Position numbers and translations under genes: made by a program. A stretch of 21,666 nt of DNA from Priapulus caudatus (Eukaryota > Priapulida > Priapulimorpha > Priapulimorphida > Priapulidae): positions 263,048 through 284,713 of the forward strand of contig NW_014577373.1 of NCBI RefSeq assembly GCF_000485595.1, given 5' to 3'. The notes under the pieces were generated by a model. The model was not told the DNA's origin. It searched no databases and was given only the letters and a program-made list of their open reading frames with translations. Below, piece after piece: positions 17,861-21,666 of this stretch. The first letter of the stretch is position 1, and each line of letters opens with the position of its first letter.

Positions 17861-18225
17861 GCACACACACGCGCGCGCGCACGCACGTACATACGCACGC
17901 AGCACACGCGCGATCACGCCCACGTACATACGCACGCAGCACACGCGCAAGCACGCCACGTACGCTACGCAAGCAGTAAAACGCGCACGCACGCACGTCA
18001 CGCCACTACTACCAAGCAGTAAACGCGCACGCACGCCACGTACTTACGCAAGCAGTAAACGCCACGCACGCACGTACGTAGCGACGCATGTAAATGCGCA
18101 CGCACGCATCGCACGTAACGTCGCACGCAGTAAACGCACACGCGCGACGTACGTACGCACGCAGTACCACGCATGCGCGCGCGCACAGTGTACATTACAC
18201 GCACGCATCACGCACGCGACACATT
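17861..18225. repeat. ACGC-rich minisatellite with degenerate ~30-36-bp units
   Basis: Two good copies of a 36-bp unit sit at about 17875-17947 (landmarks CACGTACATACGCACGCAGC and ACACGCGC). Further copies carry ACGCACGCAGTAAACGCGC variants with indels. Arg/Thr/His and Val/Arg/Cys frames on the two strands are repeat by-products, as in the 5.3-5.9 kb array, which shares the ACGC theme but not the unit. Confidence 0.85.
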
Positions 18226-18607
18226 AAAAACTGCTCTGTATCACTGTGTGCGTTGTTATGAGAACGGAAAAACGACAAAACAAAGCACTTTCGGAGTTAA
18301 CCGTAATTAAGTCTCGTCAATGGAATTCGTTGTACGGCCCCGTGTGATGTGAATGTTGATGCCACCACCGCGATCATCGATGTTTTACTAAGGCTGGAGG
18401 GTGTGGTGACGAGACGGGCGCCATGAAGGACTATGCCCGCTGGAAGCCACTCTGCCAGCCGTGCTGCGTGTATGTGTAGATGAGACTGTGATGCAGGCAG
18501 ACGAATAATTTCTGTCATCAAATGATTAGAACGCCAGCGGCATTAGGTGTCCCTGTGATTCCCCGGGCTTGTCTGTTTGCCGGCGTTACGCCATACGCCG
18601 CATATAG
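18226..18607. other. Unique DNA between two repeat blocks; no gene assigned
   Basis: Balanced composition; no exon chain, RNA gene or repeat recognised. A 74-codon minus frame (18521-18297) has no motif and ordinary chance length. Confidence 0.4.
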
Positions 18608-18682
18608 CGCTCTCTCCTCTCTCTCTCTCCTCGTCTCTCTCTCTCTCTCTCTCTCGTCTCTCCTCTCGTCTCTCTTCTCTCT

Positions 18683-18726
<44 letters not shown>

Positions 18727-18778
18727 CTACTCTCTCTCCGTACTCTCTCTCTCCTCTCTCTCTCTCCTCTCTCTCTCT

Positions 18779-18821
<43 letters not shown>

Positions 18822-18912
18822 CCTATCTCCCCCCCCCCTCTCTCTCTCTCTCTCTCTCCTCTCTCTCTCGTCTCTGCTCTTCTCTCTCTCTTTCTCTTCT
18901 CGCTATCTGTCT

Positions 18913-18979
<67 letters not shown>

Positions 18980-19016
18980 ATCTCTCTCTCTCTTCTCGCT
19001 ATCTGCTGGTCTCTCG

Positions 19017-19057
<41 letters not shown>

Positions 19058-19327
19058 CTCTCTCTCTCTTCTCTTTCTCTCTCCTCTCCTCTTTTCGCTA
19101 TCGGTATGGTCTCTCTTTCTTCTCTTTCGCTATCTGTCTCGGCTGTCTCTCTCTTTCTTTCCCCCTCTACTAGGTCTCTCTCTCTGTTCCAGACGTACCG
19201 CGCGTCTCTCTCTCTCTCGATCCAGTTCTCCTCTCGGCTATTCATGGATCTCTCTCTCGCTCAGCGTCTCATCGTACTCTCTCTCCATCATCTTCTCTCT
19301 CTCCTCTCTCTCTCTCGTCTCTCTCTC

Positions 19328-19359
<32 letters not shown>

Positions 19360-19365
19360 GGGCTA
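18608..19365 (+). repeat. Large CT satellite with ~97-bp higher-order periodicity
   Basis: About 750 bp of pyrimidine (CT)n. The anchor CGCTATCTG or CGCTATCGG recurs at 18901, 18997, 19096 and 19128, giving spacings of 96, 99 and 32 bp. The 18979-19084 unit closely matches 12379-12482 in the other large CT block, including the CTATCTGCTG anchor, the long (CT)n, and the TCTTCTCTTTCTCTCTCC tail. A large Ser/Leu frame here is spurious. Confidence 0.93.
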
Positions 19366-19514
19366 TCTGTCTCCTCGTGATGGATGTGCCGCCAGAGAGA
19401 GAGAGGACCAGGCGTTACGGTTACTGTCTTACGACAGGCATGCTAGCGATCTCTCTTTTTCGTACGCTCTTCATCATCGGCATTGCCGCACTCTGCGATT
19501 GTACATATAGCCCC

Positions 19515-19580
19515 TCGCTTCTCTTTCTCTCTCTTTGCTCTCTCTCTCTCCTCTCTTCGTCTCTCTTCTCTTCTGCTTCG
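19515..19580 (+). repeat. Short CT-rich tract
   Basis: CTCTTTCTCTCTCTTTGCTC-type pyrimidines, degenerate. The flanks 19366-19514 and 19581-19860 are unique; the latter ends GC-rich (GGGGGGCGCGCGCGGCGGCG near 19814). Confidence 0.75.
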
Positions 19581-19867
19581 CTCGCGGCGCTCCTTCTGTC
19601 GCGTCTTCACGTCCGCGCACGCCCCGCGGCCAGCGAAGAAAAGAGAAAAAGAGGCGGAGAAAGAGATAGTGTGTGTGCAGGAATATAGAAGAGAAAGATA
19701 TATATCAATAATCAATATCCTTATAGTAATAGCTTATTACTGACGCAATCAGCTGACCGGGTCTGTGGGATGACGTGGCATGGCCCCGTGGCGGCAGGTC
19801 CGGTTCCTATCGGGGGGCGCGCGCGGCGGCGACCGGCGCGCGACCGAGACCCGCTGTGGGAGCGTAG

Positions 19868-19917
19868 ATGAGAGAGAGAGAGATGAGCGAGAGAGAGGAG
19901 AGAGCGAGAGAGCGCGC

Positions 19918-19963
<46 letters not shown>

Positions 19964-19972
19964 CGAGAGAGA
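19868..19972 (+). repeat. GA microsatellite
   Basis: (GA)n with TGAGC, GCGAG and GCGCGC interruptions, purines on plus. Confidence 0.93.
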
Positions 19973-20373
19973 GCTGTGATGTGGAAGTGCAGTGCCGTCC
20001 GCGTTTCCTGGTGGATCGTAGGTACAGCAGTCTTAGAACTCAAGTTGTCAAATTATTGTAACAGTGTGAAGCACGGGTGTGTCTATGTTATTATGGATTT
20101 AGTGTGTGAACGTATCCACTGCAGACTCGTGTTTATGTCTCGATTCGAATTACAATGGTATACAACTCTCGCGGTCTAATTGGGTAGCTTATTTAGATTA
20201 ACTGATTTAATCCTTCAGTGCGCTCACTTCCTCCTTGTTATGCTGATGCTAGTGTCGTATTCATTGTTAGTTTTAAGTTTATTAACTATTAGTTTAATGT
20301 GATGGTCTAGCCATATAATTCCAATATAATCATTATCATATTTATGCAATGGCGTTATAGTTGCTGCCACTAG
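19973..20373. other. Unique DNA without a recognisable gene
   Basis: Begins GC-neutral after the GA tract and becomes AT-rich. I saw no motif, repeat or exon that can be supported. Confidence 0.45.
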
Positions 20374-20772
20374 CATACGGTTATCGCCTGTACTTTGCGA
20401 GAAGTTGTATCAGTATGTATTCCCTCCTATCGCACAGGTTATCATCTCAGGTTGCCTCACCGGCTGTGTTCCTTTCGCACATGGTCGCCGGCAGTTCGAG
20501 ATTCCTTAAAACAACATTTTGCCGAGACTGGTGTCTCTGCTAGGGACGCTATCTGCCGGATGAGATCTTCTGCTGCTTGCTGCGAGAGAATTCCTAGTGC
20601 TTTGAATCTATCAGCGATTAGGCAAGATTTAGGCCATCGCTTTAATGGGTATATCCGACGTGTAAAGATCGCAGGATGTCAGATTAACGAAAGAGGTTGG
20701 TGGTTTCACCTATTGTATCCATGGAAACGTCAGCAGATGCCTATCTGTCGCAGCGGATATCATGGGCGCTGA
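20374..20772 (+). other. Unexplained 126-residue open frame (125 from the first near-cognate start)
   Basis: Open from after a TAG at 20371 to a TGA just after 20772, with no ATG near the beginning (TTG at 20395). It reads SVCIPSYRTGYHLRLPHRL, FRTWSPAVRDSLKQHFAETG, VSARDAICRMRSSAACCERI, PSALNLSAIRQDLGHRFNGY and RGWWFHLLYPWK. Composition is protein-like with Cys, His and Trp, unlike the repeat frames. The H-x(6)-P start, the helix-like middle and 'LSAIRQDL' faintly recall N-terminal parts of MULE/FLYWCH-type transposases, but no catalytic region is present. It may be an exon or a mobile-element fragment. Confidence 0.25.
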
Positions 20773-20779
20773 AAGGCAT

Positions 20780-21666
20780 TCGGTCGGCATTGCCTGCGCA
20801 AAATTATTTTTCCCACAAAAGATTGCGACTTTTCACATTCTTGCAGCGTTTCTGCCGATAGCACTGCCGTTCGACTCACGTGGTAGATAGAGAGGGGATG
20901 ATGGAAGAACAGATCCCTGAAAGGGAACAAGTGTGCGTGAAGATTATCATTTGTGAAGCACGGTGATTCTGCTCTGTGGAGAATCCATCTAGTATAGTAT
21001 CTCTGAAATATATGTCTAATAATTCCGCCCTGTCGTAAAGAACCAGTATATATACCACATGAAATCGCCTCGGATCGCTTACAAATTATCTATGGCTCGC
21101 ATAACATGTTTTGAGGACGTTTAGGTGTACTCATATACTTGGCTTTCTTGCTCCCATTAATATCAGGTGGGAAATAAGGAGTAAATGCAGACATAATCAG
21201 ACCTTATGTGCTCCTGATCAATATAAGTGGGTTAATTTTTTACTCAATGTTACATTTATCATCAATAATCGCGACATTGAACCTAGGAAGATCATTTGAA
21301 CTGTTGTTCGTACGGCGTTAAGATAAATTTTCATGATATATTCGAAATGATGATATGGCTCAGTGACATTCAGCGTGGCAAATTGAGTTTTAATTCGCAC
21401 GAGTGGTTAACTTGTCAGTTTAATCGCGTATAATAACAAGATCGGAATGCCGTAACTTAAGGGAATTTCTGCCTACTAAGATGGGTAAAGTAATATTATA
21501 ATTAGTTATTCCGCTTGCGGCGCGTTCGCTTTAGAGTAAACGACTGCCAAGGAAGGTTTTCATGCCATTGGCGCACGACGGTGAAAAAAGGCAATCGGTG
21601 GACATTAACTGCTTACCCCTAATAACAGTAGGCTTCTGTCTGTTTTGTCCGCTTAGTAGTCACTTA
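20780..21666. other. Unique AT-leaning DNA without a recognisable gene
   Basis: No simple repeats, RNA genes or splice-consistent exons recognised. The few frames of about 60 codons are of chance length. Confidence 0.5.

Noticed and set aside
1-21666. tRNA or other small RNA genes (B-box-like and cloverleaf patterns)
   Set aside because: Checked GTTCGA-type matches such as that near 20487; none has a paired A box or acceptor stem.

Overview
The window looks like nuclear DNA from an invertebrate metazoan, most likely marine (a lancelet, hemichordate, brachiopod or mollusc would fit; the species cannot be named). The reasons are short exons with GT-AG introns, a gene of the IgGFc-binding-protein/MopE type that is expanded in those groups, no visible depletion of CpG, and very heavy loading with simple repeats and minisatellites. 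No bacterial operons, rRNA, tRNA, CRISPR array or virus were recognised.

Only one gene is supported well. On the minus strand between about 2580 and 659, four consecutive exons can be chained by hand. All three internal junctions keep the reading frame and restore the IgGFc-binding domain pattern. The last visible exon ends in two MopE-like Asp-rich metal-binding motifs. The 5' exons (signal peptide and first half of the domain) and whatever follows the MopE motifs were not found here.

The remainder, left to right, is as follows. 2.7-3.6 kb holds a 16-bp minisatellite running into a CT tract. 3.7-3.9 kb has a possible promoter with paired YY1-type sites and a CTCF-like site. 4-5.2 kb is plain non-coding DNA. 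5.34-5.95 kb is a mosaic minisatellite of 12-bp and 8-bp units. 6.2-7.13 kb has GA, TGCG and 30-bp repeats. 7.1-8.1 kb is CpG-rich DNA with NRF-1 and CRE motifs. 8.1-9.64 kb has C-rich, TGCG, TATG and TA repeats. 9.64-10.4 kb is a unique block. 10.4-11.27 kb is a 38-bp minisatellite that runs into a 126-N gap, followed by a different ~47-bp array (11.4-11.9 kb). 11.9-13.75 kb has CT, a CAT/CAG coding-like repeat, TG, CT and GT tracts. 13.8-15.86 kb is mostly unique, with a TATA/CCAAT-like promoter and two unexplained open frames. 15.86-16.72 kb has GA and TA repeats. 17.26-18.23 kb has TCG/TCA, poly-T/poly-C and ACGC repeats. 18.6-19.4 kb is a CT block with ~97-bp higher-order structure, related to the 12.4-kb CT block. 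19.5-21.7 kb has CT and GA tracts, one unexplained 126-residue open frame, and unique DNA with nothing recognised.

Nearly all long open frames elsewhere arise from repeats that lack stop codons and should not be read as proteins. I do not see a convincing new multi-gene system. The most useful observations are the reconstructed gene, the structured minisatellites beside the assembly gap, and a few unexplained open frames and regulatory motif clusters.
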